Assembly: GCF_018687715.1 (NCBI RefSeq)
Contig: NC_056752.1
Span: 47,223,501-47,287,500 of the forward strand
Length of the DNA stretch: 64,000 bases
Source: Carya illinoinensis
Lineage: Eukaryota > Streptophyta > Magnoliopsida > Fagales > Juglandaceae
Reading direction: 5' to 3'
Shown: positions 54,786 to 64,000 of the stretch, piece by piece
Numbering within the stretch: the stretch's first letter is position 1
Layout: every line of letters begins with the position of its first letter
The notes under the pieces: model-generated
Told to the model about the DNA's origin: nothing
The model's input: the letters and a program-made list of their open reading frames with translations, nothing else
Databases searched by the model: none
Position numbers and translations under genes: made by a program

Positions 54786-54965
54786 ATATTCAATAGAAAT
54801 GATATTTGTAATCGTGGAGTGTACAAGTGCTGTGCAATCCCTTTGAAAAAAGTAAGTAAACATGAGATCCATGTGAAAAAAAAAAACTAATTTTTTAAGT
54901 CTCCCACTCTTTTTCAAAACTATTGTGCGGCATTTACACATTCCATGACAGTATATAGTATTATT
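54786..54965 (+). repeat. MITE-like repeat (family C)
   Basis: 'gaaatgatatttgtaatcgtgg' style left end, 'ggcatttacacattccatgacagtat' right end, with the central ctaattttttaagt. The ends are roughly complementary. This is the clearest copy of the family in the window. Confidence 0.6.
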
Positions 54966-55055
54966 CAATATTCAATAAGTCAGCAAATAGAACAAAATGA
55001 CAAAGACATCTGCTATTGGATAATTTGCATACACATGAAAAAAAGCACTCAATAA

Positions 55056-55288
55056 TGTCAATGGACAGCAAAAGCTGTCCATAATTATTCTTCTTTCCTT
55101 ATTTTCACCTTGCTTAATTTACTTAGGCTTGTACAGTTAGCATATTTGACAGAATATAGTTTCCAAATAGGGCTAGAATCATTCAGGGAACTACATTCTT
55201 TCCATGTATAGAATTCTTGTAAAACTTATATATCATCTACAGATTACTCAAGGCCAATTTATTCGGTCATTCACACAATACTTTGACA
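55056..55288 (+). repeat. Copia 5' LTR (233 bp)
   Basis: Begins TGTCAA and ends TTGACA, a perfect 6-bp terminal inverted repeat, and is followed at once by the primer binding site TGGTATCAAGAGCC (55289-55302), which differs by one inserted A from the usual complement of initiator tRNA-Met. Confidence 0.7.
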
Positions 55289-55537
55289 TGGTATCAAGAG
55301 CCTCCCGGCATAGTGCTCTGTGCCTTTCGGAACAGTAGTCTTAGAACATTATTTTCGGAACAGTACTTTTGAAGTACTTTTTAACAGTATTTTTTGGAAC
55401 AGTAGTATGCAGGTTTTGGCTTTCGACTATTTTTTTTTTCTTCCCAAGTTTCAGTTTTGTGGGTATTTTTTGGTGCTGTTAACTTCTCGGCAGTTTCTTT
55501 TTGGTTATTTCTTGTCTCGGTTTTTCATTTATTTACA

Positions 55538-56400
55538 ATGGACTCTGCACTTGTACGTGCCAAGTTTATGGGCAAAAATTACTCTACAAGGGTTTTTCAA
55601 TTTGAACTTTTCCTCAGGAAAAGATCTTTGGGGCCATATTGATGGCATGGATTGTGCACCCAATTATGATAAATCCAAGGATTCAGCGTCTTCTCCTTCA
55701 AGGGCTGTGCTTGATGCTCGGATTATGGCTTGGCTTCTTGGCTCGGTTGAGCCACATATTGTCTCCAACTTGCGGCCTCATTGCACTGCTCAATCCATGC
55801 GGACTTACTTAAAGAAAGTATATCATCAAAATAGTGGTGCTCGTCGTTTTCAGTTAGAGCATGCGATTGCCATGTTTCAATATGACAATTGTTCCATCCA
55901 AGACTATTATTTGGTATTTCTGACTCTTTGGAACGAATATTCTGATCTAGTTACCGCGGATGTTCCTGTTGCCTCTCTTTCCATTATTCAATGTCTTCAT
56001 GAGACTAGTCATCACGATCAGTTTCTTACGAAACTTCGCCCTGAGTATGAATCTGTTCGCTCTTCTCTGCTGAATTGCGCTCCTGTTTCTTCTTTTGATG
56101 TTTTTTTTGGTGAGTTATTTCGTGAAGAACAACGACTTAGTACTCAAGTTACTCTGGAGCAATCTCATGGTAGTTCAGGGTTCGTCCCTGTGGCTTATGC
56201 TGCTCAACGACGAGGATCGCCTACGCACTCTAGCACATTGTAGTGTTTTTGCTGCAATGAATTCGGTCATATCGCTGCTAATTGTTCTAAGAAATATTGC
56301 TCTTATTGCAAAAAGAATGGTCACATTATCAAAGACTGTCGTATCCGCCGCTAGAATCGTTAGGCCCAGGCATTTCAAATTTCTATTATTGTACCCCCTG
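55538..56400 (+). pseudogene. Copia gag remnant
   Basis: Starts at MDSALVRAKFMGKNY, shifts frame near 55618, then stays open to 56243 with the segment ARIMAWLLGSVEPH and the FLTLWNEYSDL motif of plant copia gag. The zinc knuckle (C..C...GHI..NC) follows after a stop at 56241 and further stops at about 56353 and 56362. Confidence 0.85.
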
Positions 56401-56550
56401 CAGTGACTTCTACAGCCCTGGCTCTTCTTCAGATGACTCCTCTGTTTCTGCACCTCCTGTAGCGAGTTACTGCACACCCGAAATGGTGCAACAGATGCAC
56501 ACTTCAGCATTATCAGCAATGGGGTTCCAAGGTAACAGTTGTACTAAACT

Positions 56551-59262
56551 CTAGTACGTGGACTTGGGTGCCTCTAATCACATGACGAATAATCACACTG
56601 CTTTGTGTCATGTTCGACCCTACGTTGGTCAATCTGCTATTCAGACTGCCAATGACAGTTCTTTGCCAATAGTTGCTGTCGGAGATGCCTCTTCTAAGTT
56701 CACTGATGTGTTTCTTGCTCCTCAGCTTTCCACTAATCTTATTTCTATTGGTCACTTAGTAGATAACAATTGTATTGTTAATTCTTTTGGTGATGGTTGT
56801 GTTGTGTAAGACCAAGTAATGGGGGAGCCGATTGCGAAGGAACCTAAAGTGGGGCGCTTGTTTCCACTACTTTTGCCTATTCCAACACTTTCTTCAATTT
56901 CTTCTACTAAGTCTTTTGCTTGTAATAATGTTTCAGATCTTAGTATGGTGTGGCATCGTCGTTTAGGTCATCCCAATACTTAGATCTTATCTTATGTAAT
57001 GAACTTTGGTTTACTTGGTAATAAAGAACGTTCTTCTTTATCTGTTGAGTGTGCTTCTTGCAAACTTGGTAAAAGCAAAACTCTTCCCTTTCCTTTGCAT
57101 GCTAGTAGAACCTCTCATTGCTTTGATCTTATTCATAGTAATGTTTGGGCACCTTCTTCAGTTAGTTCACATGAAAAATTTAAATACTATGTGACTTTCA
57201 TTGATGATCATAGCATATTTACTTGGGTCTACTTTCTTTGCTCTAAATCAAAGGTTTTTTGTACTTTCACTGAGTTTTTAGCGTATGTTGACAATCAATT
57301 TTCTGCTTCTATTAAGACATTACGCACAGGTTCTGGTAGGTGATGAATATTTGTCTACTGAGTTTCAGACATTCTTGGCTTCTAAAGGTATTATTCATCA
57401 ACTTTTATGTCCCACTACTCCCTAACAGAATGAAGTAGCCGAACGCAAAAATCGTCATCTCCTAGATGTGGTACGTACTCTCTTGTTAGAATCCTAGGTT
57501 CCATCCATGTTCTGGGTTGAGACTTTGAAAACTGCTACTCACTTGATTAATCGTTTACCTTCTCAAGTTCTACTCATGGAGTCTCCCTATTTTCGTTTAT
57601 TTGCTAAGCAGCCTAGTTAAAATAACCTTCGTACTTTTGGTTGTGTATGTTTTGTTTATTTACCTCCTCATGAGCGACATAAATTATTTTCTCAATTTGT
57701 TCGATGTGCATTCTTGGGATATAATGTGTCAAAAGGGATTTGTTTGCTATGATCCTACATTACATTGTACACGCATTTCTAAGAATGCTATTTTCTTTGA
57801 AAATCAACATTTATTTCATATGTCCTCTGTGCCCTCCTCTTTTATTGTTGTTCTCCCCTCCTTTGAGCAACAGTTCTCGGATCTTCCTTAAGTCAGTTCT
57901 TGCTTTAAACCAGGTATTGTGTATACGAGACACTCCTGCCCACAGTCTCTTCCGATGGCTCATTCGATATCTGATCCTACCACGCTCCAGATTCAGTCAG
58001 TTGTAGCACCTCCAGAGCCTTTGGTACGTCGCTCTCCTTGAGTGTCTGTACCCCCAGATAGGTATGGGTTTCCCTCTTCCAGTTTTGGCAATTCTATTTT
58101 AGCTCTTACTGCTGTCTTATCCAATTTTGATATTCTCACATCCTACTCACATAATGCTAAGCATGATTGTTGGTGACAAGCTATGTAGGAAGAAATTTCG
58201 CTCTAGAGGCCAATCACATCTGGGACATTGAGCCATGTCCCCCCACCATTGTTCATCTGGGTTGCAAATGGGTTTACTCAGTCAAGGTCCGATCTAATGG
58301 AAGTTTGGATCGTTACAAAGCCCGCCTTGTTGCACTTGGGAATAACCAGGAATATGATGTCAATTATGAAGAGACCTTTGCTCCTGTGGCTAAAATGACT
58401 ACTGTCCGTACAATTCTAGCTCTTCCTACTTCCAGTGATTGGCCACTACATTAGATGGATGTCAAGAATGCTTTTCTTCATAGGGATCTTAAAGAGTGTA
58501 TTTACATGAGGCCACCCCTGGAATTGTTTCCCTCTCTGAGTTCACATGTGTGTAAACTTCGTCACTCTCTTTATGGTCTCAAATAAGCTCCAAGTGCCTA
58601 GTTTGATAAATTCTGCACTATTTTATTACAATTTTCATTCAAGCATAGCAAGTTTGACACTTCATTGTTTATTTGGAAATCAGATATGGGTATTGTTGTT
58701 CTTTTGGTTTATGTTGATGATATTGTGATTACTAGTTCTAATTCTGTTTTACTTGGTCAGCTCAAGACTCATCTCTTAGAGTCCTTTCATATGAAAGATC
58801 TTGGGTCTCTCACATATTTTCTTGGTCTAGAGGTGCATCGTAGTCCCTCTGGTATTTCACTAAATTAACATAAGTATGCTAGTGACTTGGTGACTACAGC
58901 TGGCCTACAGAAGGCTATTTCTATTGATACTCTCATGGAATTACATGTCAAGCTTCATAAAGAGAAGGGTGAATTACTTGTTGATCCTAGTTTAAACCGG
59001 AAGTTGGTGGGTAGCCTTATTTATCTCACCATTACTAGATCGGGCATTTCTTTTGCTGTATAGCAAGTCAGCCAGTTTCTTCAGACTCCTCGTCATCTTT
59101 ATTTGGCTGCTGTCTATAGGATCATATGCTATGTTCAGGGCACTTCTGCTCGTGGTTTATTCTTCCCTGCTGGCAATTCTACTCGCCTTGCTGCTTATAT
59201 CGATGCTGATTGGGTTGGTTGTGCAGATACATGACGCTCCATCACTGGTTGGTGTGTGTTTG
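56551..59262 (+). pseudogene. Copia pol remnant (protease, integrase, RT, RNase H)
   Basis: Readable landmarks: protease DLGASNHMT near 56560; integrase HRRLGHPNT and CASCKLGKSK, then YVTFIDDHSIFTW (about 56950-57230); RT KWVYSVKVRSNG, ETFAPVAKM and the catalytic YVDD (about 58270-58725); RNase H YIDADWVGCADT and SITGWC up to 59260. At least a dozen in-frame stops occur, mostly where CAG, CAA or CGA is expected. Confidence 0.88.
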
Positions 59263-59263
59263 A

Positions 59264-59586
59264 TGTAGGATAATAGTAAAACGAGAAAGGGTAATTGAGT
59301 AAAAGTAGAGTAGAGAAGAAAACAAGCCAGAAAGAACATAAGAGAAGGAGAAGAAGGCCTGAGAAAGGGATTGGAAGAGCGACAACTGCAACAAGCTTTT
59401 TTTTTTTTTTTTTCTCCAAAAACTGCTCAATATTTCATTACAAGCATTTAAATGGTAGAGTAACACAAACCCTAAATAAACCCTAGAGAGTCAATGGGCT
59501 AAAGCCCAAGCCCATTAATACAAAATCCAAATAAAAAAAATAAAACATAAGTGAAATCACCAAAATAATAATAAGAGATGTCCTCA
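59264..59586 (-). repeat. Gypsy 3' LTR (about 323 bp)
   Basis: Plus-strand ends TGTAGG...TCCTCA satisfy the TG..CA rule. In element orientation a purine-rich GGGAGAGT tract precedes it (polypurine tract), and AATGAAATATTGA could serve as poly(A) signal region. The second LTR is not visible, so the boundary is inferred. Confidence 0.6.
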
Positions 59587-59649
59587 ACTCTCCCGAGGTG
59601 GGAGAAAAACTCGACTTTGTTGAGTTGACAAATCACAATAAGGTTGCAA

Positions 59650-61383
59650 TCAATCACCAAACCATAAACTAAGTGGTTGAGCAAACTTCTTCCGACGCCC
59701 ATAAACAAGTGTGAGTGGAGGCCTGAATAAGGTGTCCCCACCAACTCCCCTGGAACGGATGGATGATGGTCCGGGCAAAGGAAGATCCTGCTGACTTCGA
59801 TAAAGCTTCAATAAATCTGGATCAAGCTGCTGAAGTGTCTCTTTGGGAATCCATGTACAGTCGGAATCGAGTTGACCTACCCAACGAACAAGGAAACGCT
59901 AAACCTCTCCACCGTTGGTCAACACAATCTGTTCATCTAGAATAGCATCAATTTTATCTTTGTGTGCTGTGATAGATGGTATTGGAGTAGGAGTAATAAA
60001 AGGTTCAGGGTCAAGGTCCACAGATGGAGGTAGAAGAGGATCATTGGAGCGATTGAAATGGCCTTTGTAAGCAACTAAGTCCTCAACATTGAAAGTAGAA
60101 TGACAACCAAAATGTGATGGAAGATCAATGACATATACATTTGGACCAACTCGCTTTAAAATTTTAAAAGGACCAGCACTACGGGCCTACAATTTGGAAG
60201 CGGATCCAGGTGGATACTGTTCTGGTCTAATTTGGACCATAACATAATCCCCAACATTAAATTCAACATGTCGTTTATGCAAATCAGCTCGAAGTGTATA
60301 TGATGCATTATTGGTTTCAAGTTGTTTATTGATCTCAAAATGCAAGTCATGAAGATGTTGTGCAAATGCCTCAACTGACATAGACACACTAGCATGTGGG
60401 GACATGGGAATAAGGTCTAAAGGCTTCCTAGGCTTATAACCATGAACAACTTCAAAGGGACTCATACCTAAAGACCGATTCACAGAACTGTTATATGCAA
60501 TTTGAGTTGTAGGTAGGATTAAATCCCAATTCCGAAGATTTTCCTGGACCAAACATCTTAATAAATTGCCAAGACTGCAATTAACAACTTTAGTTTGACT
60601 ATCCGTCTGAGGGTGGTAAGCGGTGGAGAATTTCAATTTAGTGCCAACCATATGTCATAAGGTTCTCCAGAAATGACTAGTGAAATGAACATCCCTATTT
60701 GACACAATAGTCTTAGGAAGACCATACAACTTCACAATTTCATTAAAGCACAATCTAGCGACCTTTGACGCATCCGAAGTCTTGCTACAAGGGATAAAGT
60801 GAGCCATTTTTTAGAAACGGTCCACTACAACAAAAATAGAATCATGCTTCTTTGGAGCGCGTGGAAGTCCTAACACAAAATCCATTCTAACGTCTTGCCA
60901 AGGACAACTAGGAATGGGAAGGGGCGTGTAGAGGCCAGTGTTTTGTCACTTCTGTTTGGCCAATTGACAGGTGTTACATGTGCTAACTATCTTAGCCACA
61001 TCTTTCTTCAAACTAGGCCAATAGAATTGGCGTTCAACCTCCTCTATAGTCTTATCACGTCCAAAATGTCCGGCCAAACCTCCAGCATGAACTTCCCAAA
61101 CTATAAATTCGCGAATGGAAGTCCGAGGGATGCACAACTTATTGGCTCTAAAAAGATAGCCATCCTCAAGACGGAATCCATTAGTGATATCCGACTGTCC
61201 ACTTTGCCAAGCAAGAAAAATATCCCTATAATTAGGAAAAGACTCATACTCTTCCTTAAGTCTTTCAAAACCTATGACCTTGACATTCATGACAGACAAA
61301 AGGGAGATATGGCAGCTCAGAGCATCAGCTACTTGGTTCTCAACACCCTTCCTATGTTTCAAAACAAAAGAATAAGCCTGCAC
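59650..61383 (-). pseudogene. Gypsy integrase with C-terminal chromodomain
   Basis: The HHCC zinc finger (GHFGRDKTIEEVE, CNTCQLAKQK) lies at 61383-60946. The DDE core follows with MDFVLGLP and SNRDVHF, but the third acidic residue region reads QTDSQTKVV, Lys where Glu is expected. The GPY-type tail leads to a chromodomain at about 59955-59800 (ILDEQIVLTNGGEV, stop, RFLVRWVGQ, CTWIPKE). Stops also at 60187 and 60655. The pol frame ends at 59650. Confidence 0.88.
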
Positions 61384-62795
61384 ATATTCAATCCAATGAC
61401 CATACCTAAAATTCTACCTTTTTTAGGAGTTAAGGTAGCGAAGGGCTTCATGGTCCGAATAAAGAACAAACTCCTGGAGCAACAAGTAATGACACCAATA
61501 GTGCAAAGCCTGCATAACTGCATACAACTCTTTATCATAAGTAGAGTACCGTTGTTTGGCATCATTTAACTTCTCACTAAAATAAGCAACAGGGTGCCGT
61601 TCCTAGCTAAGGACACCACCTATTCCTACCCTTGAGGCATCACACTCGACTTCAAAAACTTTGGAGAAGTAGGGAAGTCGCATGACAGGAGCTTCCGTCA
61701 TTTGCTTCTTGACTAACTTAAAAGCCTTAGCTGCTTCTAATGTCCAATGAAATTCTCATTTCTTCATGCATTCCATGATAGGAGCCATGATTGTGCTAAA
61801 TCCCTTGATGAAGCATCAATAAAAGGTAGCTAGGTCATGAAAACTTTGAACTTCATGTATAGTTTTGGGCTCAGGCAAACCAACAATGGCCTGAATCTTT
61901 GTGGGATCAGCAGATGCTCCTGTAGAGGATACAATCAATCCTAGGAAGACAACTCGATCAATGAAGAAAGAACATTTATTCACATTAGCATACAAACTTG
62001 TTTCACGAAGAGTAGAACAAACCTGTGTGAGATGATCTAGATGTTGTTCCTTAGTTTTACTGTAAACTAGGATGTCATCAAAGTAGACGACAAGGAACTT
62101 ACCCATAAAAGGCCGAAGAACTTGTGTCATCACTCCATGAAAGTACTTGGGGCATTGGTTAGTCCAAAAGGCATGACCAACCACTCATAAAGACCGTCAT
62201 TTGTCTTGAAGGCAGTTTTCCATTCATAACCCTGGCGAATCCTGATTTGGTGATACCCACTCTTTAAATCAATTTTAGAAAATATAGTGGCACCAACCAT
62301 CATATCCAACATATCATCAAGCCTAGGGATGGGAAAGCGATACTTCACTATGATCCTATTAATGGCACGACTATCAATGCACATTCTCCAAGAACCATCT
62401 TTATTAGGGGTCAAAAGGGCAGGAACTGCACAAGGAATTAAACTCCCACGGATAAATCATTTGTGACGAAGTTCATCCGCTTGGCTCGGGAGCTTGGCTT
62501 GCTCAATAGGATTCATCCTATAATGAGGCAAATTTGGAAGAGACGCCCTTGGGACAAGATCTATGGCATGTTGAATATCCCGTAAAGGGGGTAAGTGGTC
62601 AGGGAGGTCCTCAGGGAAAACATCCCGAAACTCCTAAAGAAACGACTGAGCCTCAGCAGGAGACACCATTGGAGACTCCAACGGAACCTCTATAACAACT
62701 ACAGCAAACACAACGGAATCACCCATGAGTGTACGCTTGAACTCCATAGGGTTAATGATATTTAACCCTTTTCGTTCCACAATCTTTTTTGCTTG
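61384..62795 (-). pseudogene. Gypsy reverse transcriptase and RNase H remnant
   Basis: RT motifs [39 protein letters not shown] and the catalytic YFDD are readable between about 62400 and 62060. A frameshift near 62150 separates the two RT pieces. Stops near 61815, 61603, 62455 and 62636 interrupt the rest. RNase H is weakly readable at 61570-61384. Confidence 0.85.
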
Positions 62796-64000
62796 CTATG
62801 AGCCAACATGTTTTGGGGGTAAAGGATTAAGATGAATCTTCTTTCCATCAAACACAAAGGAACATGAATTGGAACGACCATGAATGGTCACATCCAAGTC
62901 AAACAACCAAGGCCGACCGAGAATGACATGACCGACATCCATAGGAATGACATCACACCATATATGATCCTTATACTCTAGGAACTGGATAGGCACTAGA
63001 CAACGCTCTTTCACAGCTATGGAAGAAGTATCCACCCAAGAGACACTATACGGCTGAGGGTGAGGAACTGACTGCAGCCCAAGATGGGATACGGTAGTCA
63101 CAGAAACTGCGTTAATGCAATTACCACTATCCACAATGACTTTACAACCCTTATTATTGATTTTGATATAAGTATGAAAAATGGCATGACGACGCCAATC
63201 ATCATCATCTTTGGGTTGGGTAAGGATACAACGTACAACACTTAACTGGGGTGTGTCGGGAACAAGGGGTACATAACCTAGACCCACAAGAAGGGCCCGA
63301 ATACAACCTAAGAAGGCATCCTCATCATCACCCAAATCACCAAACTCTTCAAGCTTAGGTTCATAGAATTGATCTTCTAATGGCTCATCAACTACACCCT
63401 CACGTTCCTCAATAACTAAGGCTCGACTAGGACAATTGGAGGAAATATGACCATAACCTTTACAGTTGAAGCATTGCAGGCGGGAGGAAGTCTTGGGGAT
63501 TTCAGGACCTTTACCCTTATTTTCTTGTAGGGGAGGAATAGACGGAGGAGGCCCTAGGAGAGACTTAGGGGGGAAAGTGGATGCTGGGGTGATGGAAGAA
63601 CGGTTGTCACCACGTTTTCCACACGGAATCCTAGTAACCAACTTGTAGTCTTGGACTAAAGAGTAAGTGTGATCAAGAGTAGTGACACCCCGAAGGACAA
63701 GCCCACGTCTAAGATAATCTTTTAGGCCTTGTCTAAACCCAATCAAAGTCATAGCATCATCCTCAACTACATGACATCTCATTCGGAATTCATCAAATTG
63801 AGTGACATACTCAGTCACTGAACGATTGTCCTGTGTAAGGGCATTCCATTGGTCCAACAAATTACCCCTGTAAGATTGGGGTAAGTACTTCTTCTGAAGG
63901 CAACGTTTCATTTCTTCCCAACTTCCAACAGAAGGCGCATGGCGCCTCTCAAGGAGATCCTTTACACTTTCCCAAAAAAGTTGGGCAGTAACTTTAGACT
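62796..64000 (-). CDS. Gypsy gag-protease ORF, partial
   Basis: Open frame continuing past the right window edge. It contains the retrotransposon gag region (NALTQDNRSVTEYVTQFDEF), a CCHC knuckle CFNCKGYGHISSNC, an acidic linker, and an aspartic protease VIVDSGNCINAVS followed by the ILGRPWLFD hydrophobic motif. It ends at a stop at 62796-62798 that may be premature (a CAG-to-TAG position), since the RT frame follows closely. Confidence 0.85.
   Translation of the reverse strand, partial: SKVTAQLFWESVKDLLERRHAPSVGSWEEMKRCLQKKYLPQSYRGNLLDQWNALTQDNRSVTEYVTQFDEFRMRCHVVEDDAMTLIGFRQGLKDYLRRGLVLRGVTTLDHTYSLVQDYKLVTRIPCGKRGDNRSSITPASTFPPKSLLGPPPSIPPLQENKGKGPEIPKTSSRLQCFNCKGYGHISSNCPSRALVIEEREGVVDEPLEDQFYEPKLEEFGDLGDDEDAFLGCIRALLVGLGYVPLVPDTPQLSVVRCILTQPKDDDDWRRHAIFHTYIKINNKGCKVIVDSGNCINAVSVTTVSHLGLQSVPHPQPYSVSWVDTSSIAVKERCLVPIQFLEYKDHIWCDVIPMDVGHVILGRPWLFDLDVTIHGRSNSCSFVFDGKKIHLNPLPPKHVGS

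Larger units (their letters stand above)
55056..59263 (+). mobile_element. Ty1/copia retrotransposon, 3'-truncated and decayed
   Basis: Order: 5' LTR, tRNA-Met primer site, gag, protease, integrase, reverse transcriptase, RNase H, which is the copia order. The element ends inside RNase H, where a gypsy LTR begins; the 3' LTR is not in the window. Many premature stops and some frameshifts make it non-functional. Confidence 0.9.
59264..64000 (-). mobile_element. Ty3/gypsy chromovirus, decayed, runs off the window
   Basis: Domain order from the window edge leftward is gag, protease, RT, RNase H, integrase, chromodomain, then the 3' LTR: the chromovirus order (RT before integrase). The element interrupts the copia RNase H at 59263, so it is younger than that element. 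The 5' LTR lies beyond 64000. Confidence 0.9.

Overview
This is nuclear DNA of a woody eudicot. The genes are intron-rich with GT-AG junctions, the intergenic DNA is very AT-rich, and there are abundant small MITE-like elements, LINE 3' ends and two decayed LTR retrotransposons. Several of the small repeats look like families I associate with Fagales (walnut/oak relatives), but that placement comes from memory and is only moderately sure.

Layout. (1) 1-6.2 kb: two minus-strand genes for 8-cysteine lipid-transfer proteins of the GPI-anchored (LTPG) type, about 4.2 kb apart. Between them lie nested MITEs and a truncated, inverted copy of part of the gene found at 31-35 kb. (2) 7.6-12.9 kb: a complete three-exon plastid stearoyl-ACP desaturase gene (396 aa, minus) with a 3.5-kb first intron. 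(3) 12.9-24.4 kb: a gene-poor block with LTR remnants, a Tourist-like MITE, minisatellites, tandem duplications and a broken fragment of a desaturase gene. (4) 24.5-30.1 kb: a six-exon MPK6-type MAP kinase gene (400 aa, plus) whose introns carry an antisense LINE fragment, a foldback and a 21-bp LINE stub. (5) 31.1-35.2 kb: a five-exon gene (201 aa, minus) for a small Lys/Arg/Ser-rich nuclear-type protein, convergent with the kinase gene; it is the source of the inverted copy at 2.6-3.3 kb. (6) 35.3-47.4 kb: AT-rich intergenic DNA with LTR and MITE remnants. (7) 47.4-52.7 kb: a four-exon class I formin gene (939 aa, plus). (8) 53.4-54.0 kb: the last two exons of an acyl-CoA thioesterase 9-like gene (minus), with no upstream exon recognised in the window. 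(9) 55.1-64 kb: a Ty1/copia element cut off in its RNase H region by a Ty3/gypsy chromovirus on the opposite strand, which runs off the window.

The genes are unrelated housekeeping and signalling genes, not an operon or pathway: cuticle/cell-surface lipid transfer, fatty-acid desaturation, MAPK signalling, an RNA-processing-like nuclear factor and actin nucleation. I found no convincing new biological system. The most interesting signals are evolutionary: LINE insertions reduced to 19-21 bp but still flanked by clear target-site duplications, a paralogous empty site that orders a LINE insertion after a duplication, and retroelement stop codons explained mostly by C-to-T changes at CAG, CAA and CGA codons. 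Exon joins were inferred by eye from reading frame, splice consensus and protein-family memory; no alignment was run.
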